Shown one piece after another: positions 36,061 to 48,529 of a DNA stretch of 64,000 nt (positions are counted from its first letter, which is position 1; each line of letters begins with the position of its first letter). The DNA is from Heterobilharzia americana (taxonomy: Eukaryota > Platyhelminthes > Trematoda > Strigeidida > Schistosomatidae), in NCBI GenBank assembly GCA_944470555.2, contig OX104134.1, positions 49,598,691 through 49,662,690 of the forward strand. The letters are read 5' to 3'. The notes under the pieces were generated by a model. It was not told the DNA's origin. It saw only the letters and a list, made by a program, of their open reading frames with translations, and searched no databases. A program made the position numbers and the translations under genes.

Positions 36061-38353
36061 TGAGCAAGCCATGAGAAGCGGAAATCACGAGCAATCTCTT
36101 CATGTAAATTATGCTTTTGAATATTGAACATTCAAACAAATAAGTATGTATAAATGAACATTGAAAAGCAAGGAAAATATGATAGAATCGTAATTAAAGG
36201 GAAGTAAATCAGAGTATATTTCAACTGAAAAACAAATAACTGAATACAAATCATCAGCTTTATTAGCATCTATTAACCTGTAAAACTAAAATGGATAACA
36301 ACCGAGAAAATTTAAAAAATGTAACATTTTAAAAAAGTGCCTTTTCAGTATTCCCATAATCTTTGCATTTCTTAAAACCGCTGAACTTACTGACAAACAA
36401 GTTAAGTGATAAATTTTGTAACAAAATATGCAGTTTGCTGCATACTGCTCAATTATATCCACGCCTATCTACGGTAGGTTGATTTATCACCCGAACTTGA
36501 TGCTAATAAGATTGGTATTATTATCTATTCATTTACAATAATTGCATGTAATTTACTGTCAGGTGAAATGTTAAACTATTGCAACAAAACAGTCCGAAAA
36601 GCTGTAGCTACTGGATACTTCCTAGGTTTCTCTATTTGTTGATAAACGAATAACAGACAGGTGTCAGTAATTCGGAAGTGAATTCATCAGAAAATTAGCC
36701 GGAGAAAGGTGCTGGAGAAAAGAATTATCTGCACTATTTAAACCCCACCTGGATAAGCAGATGAACTGAATCGCGTTTAGCTCATATTTATCCTTTCATC
36801 TTATTCTTGTACTTTTACTTCAATAAAACAAACCCTACATGTTAATTTCAATCCTAAAGGTAAAGCAAAAATTAGGAACAACATCTCTGATGGATAAGCA
36901 CAAGAAAATTGTCTGAATACTTTCAAATTATTCCCAAATTACTAAAACCTTTTCGAAACAGCAGGTACTCTCAATTTACAAAAATGAATCACCAGTAAAT
37001 TTTATTAGAAACAAAACAATAAGAAAGACATGGAAAACTTTAGGTTTAACTTTTTAGAATGTATGTCTGACATAAACATATATCAGTCACCTTCAGTTTT
37101 TGATTCCTCAAGAAAGACTGATCACCAATCACTCCTTAGTAATGGAATATGGTTTTTTCCCTACTTTGATCATTTTACTGTGTGTGATAACAGCACTCAG
37201 ACATATCAAATGCATATATTCGACGTCATTGTTTCCAAGGCATGAAGGCGTTTCAAGTAATATACGACCTTACTTGAAGCTTTAGACCATATCTATTCTT
37301 CTGGGATTGTAGAAATTTAAAAACTGTCTAGGTTTCGGTTACCTTGGTTGCATAGTATTCGGAAAGTATGTCCGCTTGTGTTTTGAGTTAGTATTTAAAT
37401 ACTTTTCCTATTCGAAGATCATTCATATCTTCGATTGTACACTGAATACTTGATGCTGAAAGAAATGTTAAGTTATTCTGATCACAACAATAATAAAGTC
37501 CTTTTAGACAAACACAAGGGACGGAGAAGATAAACACCTTTAAATCTGTCATTTAGCAACTCTTTCTAAAACACAAGAGTGTTTCAGGATTGGTCTGTAC
37601 CTTTGAATACTTTGTCTACACAACGAAAGATAACCTTGAATGTTTGCTAAGATACATATCAAGGTACTGTATACATCATTTGCTCGTAGCTGATCTGCCA
37701 CTTGGCAACTGCTGAGCGTTTTCCTTAAACAACCTTCGATTGTTAGAAGAAATAAACTGGAGACATTCATTCTTATATTTTTGCTTATAACCAATTTTGA
37801 AGTGAATAAGGAGCCAGTGGGTATAGTCTACTTTCCTAGAGTGCATATCTTTATGCAAGTCATGCGGTAAATAAAAGTAATCTAGATAGCCACGAAAATA
37901 CAAGATCTTGACATGATCTGCAACCGTGTCTCGTTACTTCATTTTCAAACGTTATTCACTGGCTTTCATTTATTCCTGAAATCCTATCAAGTAGATACTA
38001 AACTGTGACTAATTATCGTGCCCAAAGTGACAGGGTTACGAGTGGTGATTTTTTCGTTTTTCAATTGATTTTTTTAATGATGCTCAGATTTTCATGCCTG
38101 CATTCAGTGATGGGAATAAAATTGTCATTTAAAAACCATTATTCCACCTAATAAGCAATTTACACTAGATAATTCACGTACTGGAAAAAATCAGCGAAAC
38201 TAATTACTAATACTTGTTTATTAGTATTTCCATTCAAATAGTCAATTAACGTTCCTTTCTTATAAAGCTGCTGTATTTGAAAACCAACTACTGTGTTCAG
38301 TCAACTGAACAGGCATCCTAATAATTAAGTACGGTCAAATGGTTCATTATTAC
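36061..38353. other. Intron of the receptor gene
   Basis: AT-rich. The unseen tail exon required by phase could lie here, but I could not identify it. No transposon motif recognised. Confidence 0.45.
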
Positions 38354-40147
38354 TAGCCGGTCCTAAGCCCGGATAAAGAGGGAAGGTTGGATATAGGGCT
38401 AGCAACCCTACCCCGTAAAACAAATCTAACCGCTGAAGAAACTTCAAAGCACAAACAAAATATAAAAAGTAGGAACAAACTTATTCCTAGCTGGAATCGG
38501 AGAGACAAAATGACGCCGGTTGATGAAAGCCTTCGGGAAGCCAGTCGGCCGATGTGTCTTCTCTCTCTCAATGAAAACGAGAGTAAACGTGGGGACATAG
38601 AATGTCCGCACCACGCATGAACCTATCAAAGCTGCTCAGATTTCCAAAGAGATGAGGAGGTATGGCATGCAAGTGCTTGGAATCTGTGAAAGCAGATGGA
38701 ATGTGAGTGGAATCTCCAAACCGTCAACTGGAGAATCAATAATCTACTCCGATATTGTCACCCAGACGACAACCACGAGCACACTGAGTTTTGGAGTGGC
38801 TATCATGATGTCCTCAAGAACATCGAAGGCTCTCCTGCAGTGGGAACCAATCTCCTCCAGCATCAGGATCATGACACCAAGATTCAACTCAAAAGGAATG
38901 AAAGTCACAATCGTACAATGCTACCCAGTGCACTTACAAATAATGCGAATCAAGAGAAGAAGAAGGAATTCAACAGACAACTGCAATCAGTAATGGACAA
39001 GACCACAATCTAGTTGGTGACATCAAAATTCTAATAGATGACATGAATGCCAAATTGGGAGCAGACAAAACAGGCGAAACAAATCATGTGTGGATGAAAT
39101 TGCAACGCTATGCTACGCATCATCATAGAACAGAGTATAGAATGGCAGTCAACTCTCTACCTCAACTTCATCGACTTTGAGAAGGCCTTCGACAGCGCCG
39201 ACCGACAAGTAATTCGGAAACTGCTTCAACACTGTGGTGTGCCACTAATCTTTATCAACCTCATTCAACAGCTATGTGAAGACGCCACATGCCAAGTGAT
39301 CCACAATGGAAAGCTCATTGACGCCTTTGAAGTGAAGACAGGAGTGAAACAAGGCTGCCTACTATCACCCATGACATTCTTGATTGTGTTCGACTGGACT
39401 GGATCATGCAGCAAACCGTGAGGAGCGAGAAGATGGACATACGCTGGCTGGACCGATGAAAAGACCTCAGAAAAAGATTTGGATTCCGCCCTCGATGATG
39501 ATTCATGTCCAATGTCTTGTCGCACAAACTCGAAGATCTACAGGCGAAGACTAACAAGTTGACCGAAGAGGCAGCGAAGACGGGACTTCAAGTGAATGCG
39601 GAGAAGACAGAGGTGATGAAGATACCCAACCAACAACAACAGCATCAACAACAAGCACCAATCACCATTAACGGGAGAAACCTAAAGGAAGTAGCCTCTT
39701 TCACCTACATACCTAGGCAGCAGTCTTTCATCTACCTGGGCAGCATCCTTTCAAATGCAGAGGGCGGCACAGACGAGAATGTCATGACCAGGATCGGAAA
39801 ACCAGCAAGACAGGCTTTCATCAATCTGAAATCAGTGTGGAGATCTGCTGCACTCAGTATAAAGCATGAATAAGATCCAGATTTTCAACACCAACGTCAG
39901 TCAAGTCAGTGTTTCTGTATGGCTCAGAGACTTGGCGTGTCACGAAAAGCACTTCCAACAAGCTACAGACATTCATCAAGAGCTGCCTACGCTCGATACT
40001 GAAGATCAGATGGATGGGCAGAGAGAACAAGCAACAAGGACCTCTGACTGGCAACGAACCAACCAACAACCCATCGCCCAACAAATATGCAGAAGAAAGT
40101 GTAGATGAGTTGGATTGGGGATACACTGAGAAGGCCAACTGGGGATA
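38354..40147 (+). mobile_element. RTE-like LINE copy B (dead, internal deletion)
   Basis: Starts TAGCCGGTCCTAAGC like copy A and carries the same TAG in GTWNVRTM (38598-38600) and the same endonuclease frame changes. After the endonuclease N-terminal half it jumps, at about 39077, from GGAGCAGACAAAACAGG directly to GAAACAAATCATGTGTGG, losing the middle of the element. The RT part has IDFEKAFDSADRQ, GVKQGCLLSP and the shared altered FADD region near 39481. It ends abruptly at about 40147 against the Penelope-like element, without the RTE 3' tail. Shares CCAACCAACAACAACAGC with copy D rather than the form in A and C. Antisense to the receptor. Confidence 0.87.
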
Positions 40148-41057
40148 TCACGCATTTTTTCCACCATTTTTTCATTGTCTTCTACGTGCAGGTCATTAAG
40201 TTTTTGTCTCAACTCGTTAGAATTTACGAGTCTAGAGTTGGAACGGTCTCTAACAGGACGTAATACTGATGCTAAATACTTTGATATCTCATATGTTGGT
40301 GTGTTCGGAAGTCAACTATCGGCCTAATGGGATAACCTGCTTTATGAACCTTAATAGTACCGTAAATTCTGCTAGGATTATTAGTTTTTGGCATTAAAGT
40401 AAACCATTCGGACTTACCTAGAGATGGCTTCAGTCGGCGTATCAGATCTGTTGTAGATTTCTTAATTTTATTCATGACAGTATCTATAGGTTTCTTAATC
40501 TCTTCATATGGCCCTGTTTGGATATGTTCATCCATTTTTTTAAGATAATCCGATTTGTCCATAACTACTGTTGAGTTACCTTTGTCAGATTTAGCAATTA
40601 CTATACTATTATCCTTTCGTAGATTGTTTAAAGCTGAATTTTCCAGTTTCGTTAAGTTTCGCTGTGTCTTCTTTTGTTTTTTAAGTGCTAATGCACACTG
40701 CGCTCTAACCTGTTCAGCAGTTGTCACATCCATCGAGCTTAATGCTACTTCTATGCTAGGTATGACATCTTCTGGTTTTAGATGATCTACTGTTATGTTG
40801 AAGTTTAGTCCTTTTTCAAGTACTTTCATCTCAGCTGAGCTTAAGGCTTTCGAGGAGAGATTGACTACCCACTTTGTTTTATCGATGTTCGATGATGTTT
40901 CCTTTGTAATTTCATTGTTTTCCGAAGCATATTTTTCTTGCATTAGTTTATTGAACTTTTTGATTTGATTGCTTCTAGATTTCTTGAAAGTAGCTAATCT
41001 TGCTTTGTCTGATGTTTCTACTATAAATCCATAGTCTCTGCAGTTTACTATCTTCAT
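40148..41057 (-). pseudogene. Penelope-like RT N-terminal region (inverted half)
   Basis: A 261-codon frame (41057-40272) reads WVVNLSSKALSSAEMKVLEKG, then ALNNLRKDNSIVIAKSDKG, NSTVVMDKSDYLKKM and PRIYGTIKVHKAGYPIRPIVDF, the ordered N-terminal and early finger motifs of Penelope-like reverse transcriptases. After VDFRT a small indel shifts the frame and the reading continues as TPTYEISKYLASVLRPVRD to about EDNEKM near 40160. The motif block that should follow (MVSFDVVSLF-type with the first catalytic Asp) is not there; RTE copy B begins instead. Confidence 0.8.
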
Positions 41058-41161
41058 AATTTTACATTTAAGTTGTTCAATTTTATTCCGAATGGTACTT
41101 AATTTCTTAATAATCCTGTGAATTCACTTACGAAGTAGAAAATGAACAAGGAGAATTACCT

Positions 41162-42075
41162 ATGTTGGATTGCAGAATAAAACGAAGGATAGATGGTGGT
41201 TTAGATACTACCGTCTACAGAAAACCAACACATTCTAACAGATATCTAGACTTCAAGTCATCTCATCCAGTGTCAGTTAAAGCGGGTTTAGTCAAATGTC
41301 TAAATAACAGAGCTGAGAAACTCACTAGTCATTGTAAGGACTTAAATAAGGAATTGAAACACATAAAAGAAGCGTTAATAATAATAATTATCCCCATCAT
41401 TTTATTAAGAAATTCACACGGACGCATAAGAAGCAAAATAATAACACTAATACAAATACAAATAATAGTGACAACATAAGTAGAAAGGAAATCAACACCT
41501 CTATTGTGATACCATACAAGGAAGGAACATCAGAAACCATACGTAGGATTCTCAACAAGGTTGGAATTAGGGTGGCATTTAAACCAACAAACTCACTTAG
41601 AGGTAAGCTTTGTCGGCTAAAAGATCCGATAGAACCAATTAAGCAAAATAATATAATCTACCAAATTCCATGTAATGACTGTGAAGTCAAATACATAGGT
41701 CAAACTAGCCGGTCGGGGTCAGTTAGATTAACAGAACATAGGAATTTAGCTAAACATAGAACGGCAGACCCCAATAAGATCAATAACCTAGAAAAACACT
41801 CAGCCATTGCATTACATTCATTAACACACAACCACACAATAGGATGGGACAAAACCACTGTACTTAAGTCTAATATAGCTAGGTGGAGAGAGAGATTAAT
41901 TACTGAATCTTTGTTCATCGAATCCACACCCAACACATGTAATAGGAATGACGCAACACCTATACCAGAGATATGGAAAACTTTACTACCAATCAAAAAA
42001 AAAAAAAACAAAGAGAGATCAGGTGACAGGACTATAAAATCAGATGTCGAAAGAAGTGTGATTACATTGATATGA
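41162..42075 (+). pseudogene. Penelope-like C-terminal region with GIY-YIG endonuclease
   Basis: The first frame (41162-41479) reads LDCRIKRRIDGGLDTTVYRKPTH then NRYLDFKSSHPVSVK, a motif that follows the RT thumb in Penelope-like elements. After a frame break in an AT-rich stretch, the second frame (41506-42075, 189 codons) holds the linker FKPTNSLRGKLCRLKD, then IIYQIPCNDCEVKYIGQTSRS, the GIY-YIG-type core (IYQIPC and KYIGQT), an R and E further on (RLTEHR; ITESLFIE) and a Lys-rich end. This endonuclease opens the target during insertion. A run of A at 41996-42010 is just before the end. Confidence 0.82.
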
Positions 42076-42496
42076 TTATGAGCAATAATTTATGCTCGAA
42101 ACGTAATCAATTAAATAATACTGTATCACTGTGCGCTTTATATCAAATAAACAAATCTAATATGGAACTATATCTTTTTCGTTCTATCTTTGGGAAAGCT
42201 TTGAATGGTGAACACTTCAGCAGTTTTTGCTTATGGATCCAAGAATTTCTATTTTGTATGATAAGCTAAGTCTTGTTCATCCTAAATGATTCTTATGCAC
42301 ATCTGGACCTGAAGATTTTTTATTCCGTTATGGTGAAGAAATACAATGCACTGTGAGAAAGTTTTTATTGATAAGCATAACCACCAATTGTAATCAGGTT
42401 TATTATATTTATTTAACTGGTAATAATAATTGGTGAAAACTCTTTTGCAATACAGTTGCAAAAGGAGCAACACGAAGGGGGGGAATTAAAACTAAC
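42076..42496. other. Intron sequence, probable Penelope 3' end
   Basis: AT-rich, no ORF recognised. The first ~50-100 bp may be the 3' UTR of the Penelope-like element. Confidence 0.35.
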
Positions 42497-42765
42497 CTTT
42501 TTATTTGCTACACGACGATATGCATTGCATACAAATTCTAATAGGCCAACAAGTAATGATACAGCCATACCAATCAGTAGCATAACAAAACACCCGCCAA
42601 CTTTTTCAACACCTAGGGAATTAGCATCTGAACTCTTTGTTGGTGATGTGTCACATGGTTTTTCAATATCATGCTTTCTCCACCAATAGAACTTCAACTG
42701 TTCTAATACTTGAGACTTTTGCAATTTTAAAATAGTTTCAGAAATTGGATCCCTGTACTTTGATC
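42497..42765 (-). CDS. Ionotropic glutamate receptor exon: end of S2 and M4
   Basis: Acceptor CACCTAAAG ends at 42766; the first two bases complete a Gly with the preceding exon and 89 codons follow to a donor AAAAAG/GTTAGT (42497). It begins SKYRDPISETILKLQ (the SPYRDKI-type start of the last S2 helix), then LEQLKFYWWRK and CD, forming the end of the extracellular ligand-binding lobe. A linker containing LGVEKVGG, the M4 helix GCFVMLLIGMAVSLLVGLLEF, and the first basic cytoplasmic residues CNAYRRVANKK follow. The order and spacing match kainate-type subunits. An (AT)20 repeat lies a short way upstream in the intron. Confidence 0.92.
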
Positions 42766-42792
42766 CTTTAGGTGAACAATGTGAAAAGACAC

Positions 42793-42796
<4 letters not shown>

Positions 42797-42836
<40 letters not shown>
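42797..42836. repeat. (AT)20 microsatellite near a 3' splice site
   Basis: Forty bases of perfect AT alternation, 32-71 nt upstream (gene strand) of the M4 exon acceptor. Confidence 0.95.
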
Positions 42837-42840
<4 letters not shown>

Positions 42841-45186
42841 ACAAATATACCCTCGTAAAGAGTAATAATATTGAAAATGTTGCACACGATACAATCTAAT
42901 CGCAATACTCGTCTGACACTACGCTGTAAATGAAGTGCTTTAGTTGCAAGTCGAAATTAATACTCAGAAGACGTCGCCAGTGGGCGAAATGGGAACAGTT
43001 GACCAACTGACTAGCCAGATATATTTTTTAAATTGAAAGTAAAAATAGGTAATCCTAATTAGGAAATTGAGTAAAGTCTGGAAATAATGATGGACAGTTG
43101 CATGTATTGGAATCCAGGATTTGACATGAATGATTCAATAAGACAGACCACAGTGATATCCATGAAAACATCTTGAAGAGAAATACTTCAAAGTTGTTAG
43201 GTGATTTATCTGCAGAGTTACGTGAAATAAGAGTCGCAAGAGATACTGACCATATATCTTCTTATTAGTGAGTAAGTAACTGGTCTAAAAATTTGAAAAG
43301 ACTGCCAACCTACCATATCTAAATTGGTTTCTCTGAAAATCTTTAAAACTTCGTCAGAAGTGGAATTTACTTTGAATAGCTACGTATGTAAGGAATGAAA
43401 GCGGAAATTTGATTCGCAAAGCAGAACGAAATCTAGATGATCATGTGAATTGAAAACTATTTTAGAAAGGTAGTGATTTTTTAATTTACTCTAAGCTTAA
43501 CTTCTTTGGGAATATTTCTGCATTAGCATGTCCTGTTTCAATCAAATTTCTTAGAAAAGTACAAGTGAATTCACTAGAAACAGCACACAAACAACTCTAT
43601 TTTGTTTTTAGGCGTGCGATGCAACTGGGATGTTGAAAAAGTTTCAATAAACATACTGACAGATGCAAGAAATCCAAAATCCAACAAGTAATGACATAAG
43701 CTTGCTTGATTTTTAGATCACAGCTGCTGACTATGTAAATTTTCTTGTTTTGAGCATTTATTCTTTGCAATTTTTCCTTTCAGTCTTTGATAGTCTGTTG
43801 GTATTTCGGAATGCGATGACGGGAGTTGGTGAGCATCAGCTTTATCATATGTATTCCATTTCTTTTCACGATCTTGCAGCCGAGTGTATAGTCAATTGAT
43901 GGTCACTGTCCCACACTAGTTGGCAGAAAATGCTGATGTGGATACTCCTTGAGAAAATATAGTTGCTGTTTTGAGTCAGCCTGCTTCCTTTCAAAGTTCT
44001 TATTTTTCCGAATAATGAGAAGCATTTAATACTCAAAGGATTTTGAGATAACCACAAATATTTGAAGCACAGGAAAATGGTTTTAATGGTGCTGTGTTCT
44101 CTGAGCCAGATGGTCTAACTAAGGAGCTTGCATTTGATTCTAGGCTCCATCATCAGCTTCAAGAAAGTCAGAATGAGAATAAAAGCCTCTTGATAAAACC
44201 ATCCAGTTCGGAGAAAATAACACCACAATCATAATGATGTCAAAGCCTGTCTAAATTTTTATTTTGTCAATTCCTGTCTACCAGTCAAAAGAAATGACAT
44301 TTCCCTCCATACATAACTATTTCATTAGTTCATAAATCGCATTCATTAATTATCAGAAGTTTTCGTGACTTGATTAATATGTTGTTCATATCTATTCCTG
44401 TTTCAGCCTGATTAAAATTGACATCACATTTTTGGCCTACTTCAGTGGAATTGACATTCAATAAAGTAGTAAAATTCGTAAAGGTTTTTCTAGTTCAGCA
44501 ATAATTTTGAAAGCCAAACATTTTCAAGGCTATACAGAAAGTATGGCATGTTGAAATGTGCTTTTAATGTGGATTATCCAACAGTCTACTTGAAAATTTC
44601 TTTGAAAATATTTTAAGCTTAAGAATGAGAGATTACTTTGATCCATTCTAAAAATTGTCATTAATAATGATAATATCCTCTACTCACCAGGTATTTAGCT
44701 AGACACTTAGGGGAATATAGTACTAGGCCAAAAACTTACGAAGAGTAAATTGAAATCTTTTATCAAGCTACATTTTATTTTGTATTAATCGTTGAAAATA
44801 TGAAGATTTAATCCGCTTAATATATATGAAGATTCTGCCCAGTTTTAGTAGTGTGATAACTGAAAGTACACTAATTCTATGAGAATAAAACAATATTTAT
44901 TTAAGGTCAATAAAATCACTTTCTTATTCACAACCGTAACGCGGCGCCTAAAGTTAAGTCATTTTAAACAATTACAGGCATCCTTCTGCGTCTGTTTTAC
45001 ATTGGTTTCAGAGCAAACTGGGGGCTATTAGTTTACGTAAAACGCAAAATACAAAGTTGCAACCAATTACCCCTTATAATATTCTGTGTTTAAATAGATA
45101 ACCCAGTCATCCCTAAAAAATGAAAAGTAAACAAAACCCTGATTAAAAGAAAAGTAACAAATATAGCATTCTTGAAACATTAAAAG
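42837..45186. other. Intron of the receptor gene
   Basis: AT-rich DNA with no exon, RNA gene or transposon that I can recognise. Confidence 0.5.
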
Positions 45187-47170
45187 TAAAATTGGACTAC
45201 GAAGTGAAGAAGAGTGTGCGTGCAAAGACAAAAGACACTTCAACGACACACTTGAAAGTGAAGCAGAACAGGCTGCTGGTAGGAGACACCTGACAACATT
45301 ATATCAAATAACCAGGTCACTATCCGGAAGAGGTCAACTCAGACGAGACCAATGAAAGATAGTGAAGGAAAGCTAGTTACCAAAGAAGAGAAACAAAGGA
45401 AACGATGGGCTGACCATTTCAAAAAGCTCTTGAATCGACCACCACCAACACCTGCAACTCGTCCAGAAATACCACCAGCAGCCCAGCCATTGAACTGTCA
45501 GTGAACACAAACACTCCGACAAAAGTGGAAGTCCTGAATGCCAGAAAGCTACTGAAATGTGGGAAAGCAGCAGGACCAGATGGAATTTGTCCTGAAGCAC
45601 TGAGAACAGGCTCAGAGACAACAGCGAACATGCTCACACCACTACTGCAGAAGGTTTGCAAGGAAGGAAGGGAAGGTACCTGCTGATTGATTGGAAGAAG
45701 GGCTACCTCGTCAAACTCCCGAAGGAGGGAGACCTCAGTGTTTGCAAGAACTTGCGAGGAATCATGCTGCTGTCCACCCCCAAGCAAATTATGATGCCAC
45801 ATCATCCTGGAGAGACTACAAGATGCACTGGATTCAAAACTACGACCGTAACAGGCTGGCTGGCTGGCTGGCTTGCTGGCTGGCTGACTGGCTTCGGGAG
45901 GAACAAATCATGTGTGGATGAAATTGCAACGCTATGCTACGCATCATCATAGAACAGAGTATAGAATGGCAGTCAACTCTCTACCTCAACTTCATCGACT
46001 TTGAGAAGGCCTTCGACAGCGCCGACCGAGAAGTAATTCGGAAACTGCTTCAACACTGTTGTGTGCCACTAATCTTTATCAACCTCATTCAACAGCTATG
46101 TGAAGACGCCACATGCCAAGTGATCCACAATGGAAAGCTCATTGACGCCTTTGAAGTGAAGACAGGAGTGAAACAAGGCTGCCTACTATCACCCATGACA
46201 TTCTTGATTGTGTTCGACTGGACTGGATCATGCAGCAAACCGTGAGGAGCGAGAAGATGGACATACGCTGGCTGGACCGATGAAAAGACCTCAGAAAAAG
46301 ATTTGGATTCCGCCCTCGATGATGATTTATGTCCAATGTCTTGTCGCACAAACTCGAAGATCTACAGGCGAAGACTAACAAGTTGACCGAAGAGGCAGCG
46401 AAGACGGGACTTCAAGTGAATGCGGAGAAGACAGAGGTGATGAAGATACCAAAACAACAACAGCATCAACAACAAGCACCAATCACCATTAACGGGAGAA
46501 ACCTAAAGGAAGTAGTCTCTTTCACCTACATACCTAGGCAGCAGTCTTTCATCTACCTGGGCAGCATACTTTCAACTGCAGAGGGCGGCACAGACGAGAA
46601 TGTCATGACCAGGATCGGAAAACCAGCAAGACAGGCTTTCATCAATCTGAAATCAGTGTGGAGATCTGCTGCACTCAGTATAAAGCATGAATAAGATCCA
46701 GATTTTCAACACCAACGTCAGTCAAGTCAGTGTTTCTGTATGGCTCAGAGACTTGGCGTGTCACGAAAAGCACTTCCAACAAGCTACAGACATTCATCAA
46801 GAGCTGCCTACGCTCGATACTGAAGATCAGATGGATGGGCAGAGAGAACAAGCAACAAGGACCTCTGACTGGCAACGAACCAACCAACAACCCATCGCCC
46901 AACAAATATGCAGAAGAAAGTGTAGATGAGTTGGATTGGGGATACACTGAGAAGGCCGACTGGGGACATCACACACTAGGGCAGACCGTCGAGTGGAATC
47001 CAAAGGGGAAGCGACGAGTTGGGCGTCTGAGGTGAGGGTGACATGGAGGAGATCGTGTGAGGAGGAAATGAGAGCTTGTGGGCAGTCGTTGCGCCAGGTT
47101 GAAAAGACTGCAGAGAAGAGAGTGGAATGGAGGCATGCTACTGAATCTTTTTGTTCCACTAGAAACGCTA
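45187..47170 (+). mobile_element. RTE-like LINE copy C (5'-truncated, dead)
   Basis: Starts inside the element at the region equivalent to about 52590 of copy D and runs to the 3' end near 47170. It contains the segment between endonuclease and RT (AGPDGICPEALRTGSETTANM), which copies A and B have lost, then a GGCT-repeat stretch near 45855, IDFEKAFDSADRE, GVKQGCLLSP, the same altered FADD site and frameshift (46300-46345) as the other copies, and the conserved C-terminus SETWRVTKSTSNK to KGKRRVGRLR. It is nearly identical to the matching part of copy D and lies in opposite orientation, on the other side of the receptor S2 exon. Antisense to the gene. Confidence 0.9.
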
Positions 47171-47181
47171 CGATGAAATAA

Positions 47182-48173
47182 TTAGTCTTTATAGGCGCGA
47201 AATTTGCTTTTCGTTTCTCATCTCACTTATGCTATATTATGTCTCTTTTTGAAGCACTGGTTTGTTTCGCGCTTTACTCCTGCGCATGCTACATTTGTTG
47301 AGATGTGTGAGAAAGAAAAATCTATCGATGGAATTTAGTGATTGTAGAACTTTTTTTATGTTAGTCTTCACTTTTGAAGATGAATGATGTCACAGACTTA
47401 GCGTCTTCTAAACTTTCGTATTAAGTGAAATACTTAGTTTGGTTGGACGATGGTCACTGTTTGCATATCATTCAAAGTGAATTAGAAATGAAAGCAACGG
47501 GAAACTACAGGAGCAGTAAGAGAAGTTAGGATCAGCATTGTAGAGGTTTTCATATCTCTTGTAGTGACTCTTATAACCACATGTTGATGAGCGGCTACAT
47601 ACCTCTCCACAACATCTGAACATTTAATCCCCTCCTTATATTTGAACGCACTTCACAATCTTATATGAGTTATTTAGCTGACACAATGAAGTAAGCATAA
47701 ATGTATGTGGCTTCCTAAAGTACTTCGTTCATTGATGGTTGAAAAAATAATTGCAAGATTCTAAGTTCATTCTGCAATTGATACAAACGAGTGCAACTAT
47801 AGGACATTTAAGTCAGCTGAGCCGTTTTGAAGAGCATTACTGATTCGCCTGAGTTGTTTCCACTTACTTCAAGAGTATTCATTAGACAATCCCATAACTC
47901 TGTTCATAAAGATTCTGTGTACTTCGCATAAAGAAAGAGGACATATTCTGCAGAAAACGCTTTGCTAGTTTTTTCAAACTACAAATATATGTTTTGTGAA
48001 TGGCACAAAATATATTTTGCCTCACTCGTGCATGATCATTTCGAACTGCATGATTTTATTCTTGATTACTACATAACTTTTAAGCAATAAAGTAGTATGA
48101 TTACTATACACAACTTATGATATGTCTCATTCAAGTTTTATGGTAAAAATTAGAATTAAAATGACCATCTCAC
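47182..48173. other. Intron of the receptor gene between RTE copy C and the S2 exon
   Basis: No coding or repeat feature recognised. Confidence 0.5.
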
Positions 48174-48396
48174 CTTCTGGTAATCCTATTCCATAGCCTT
48201 TTGAATCTAACAGTCCTCCAACTTGCATTAATTCACAGTCACGTTGTGTATAGTATTCATTCATTGTTGATTCAAGTAGAAAAGCATATTCTTCTCGTTT
48301 AACACGTTGTATTGCTTCCAGTGTATTATTCATTAATAGTCCTTTCTGTGAACTCATAAACTGCCACATTCGCTTATAGGTGGAAAAGTTGGATTC
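48174..48396 (-). CDS. Ionotropic glutamate receptor exon: central S2 ligand-binding lobe
   Basis: Acceptor TTTTATAG ends at 48397; the exon starts in phase 0 with ESNFSTYKRMWQFM (ISTYEKMW-type block) and ends after CCAGAAG before GTGAGA (48174), leaving one base for Gly. It carries VKREEYAFLLESTMNEYYTQ, in which the conserved Glu of LLEST contacts the agonist amino group in AMPA/kainate receptors, and CELMQVGGLLDSKGYGIGLPE, the LDSKGYGxG segment typical of kainate types. 74 codons. Its flanking introns hold inverted RTE copies C and D. Confidence 0.93.
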
Positions 48397-48529
48397 CTAT
48401 AAAATGAAACAAGGTGAAGTCCTTGTAGACAGGTGAGGAGAGCGTCGCCAAAGAAGTTACTGGTCTATGTAAAACAATGCTCAGTTAAGAATGGTTGAAC
48501 ATGTACCGAAATAGCTCCACAAACGAATG

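Larger units (their letters stand above)
40148..42075. mobile_element. Penelope-like element with inverted 5' half
   Basis: The left part (41057-40148, minus) encodes the RT N-terminal region and the right part (41162-42075, plus) encodes the region after the RT catalytic core plus a GIY-YIG endonuclease. The halves point away from each other. The RT core with its catalytic aspartates is absent. This is the product expected when target-primed reverse transcription is completed from two primers (twin priming), or of a later inversion. It lies in a receptor intron next to RTE copy B. Confidence 0.8.

Noticed and set aside
35668..36072. Tail ORF taken as a separate gene starting at ATG 36072
   Set aside because: A TGA lies just upstream in frame, and a strong donor at 35757 phases exactly with the terminal receptor exon, so it is better read as an internal exon beginning downstream of that ATG.
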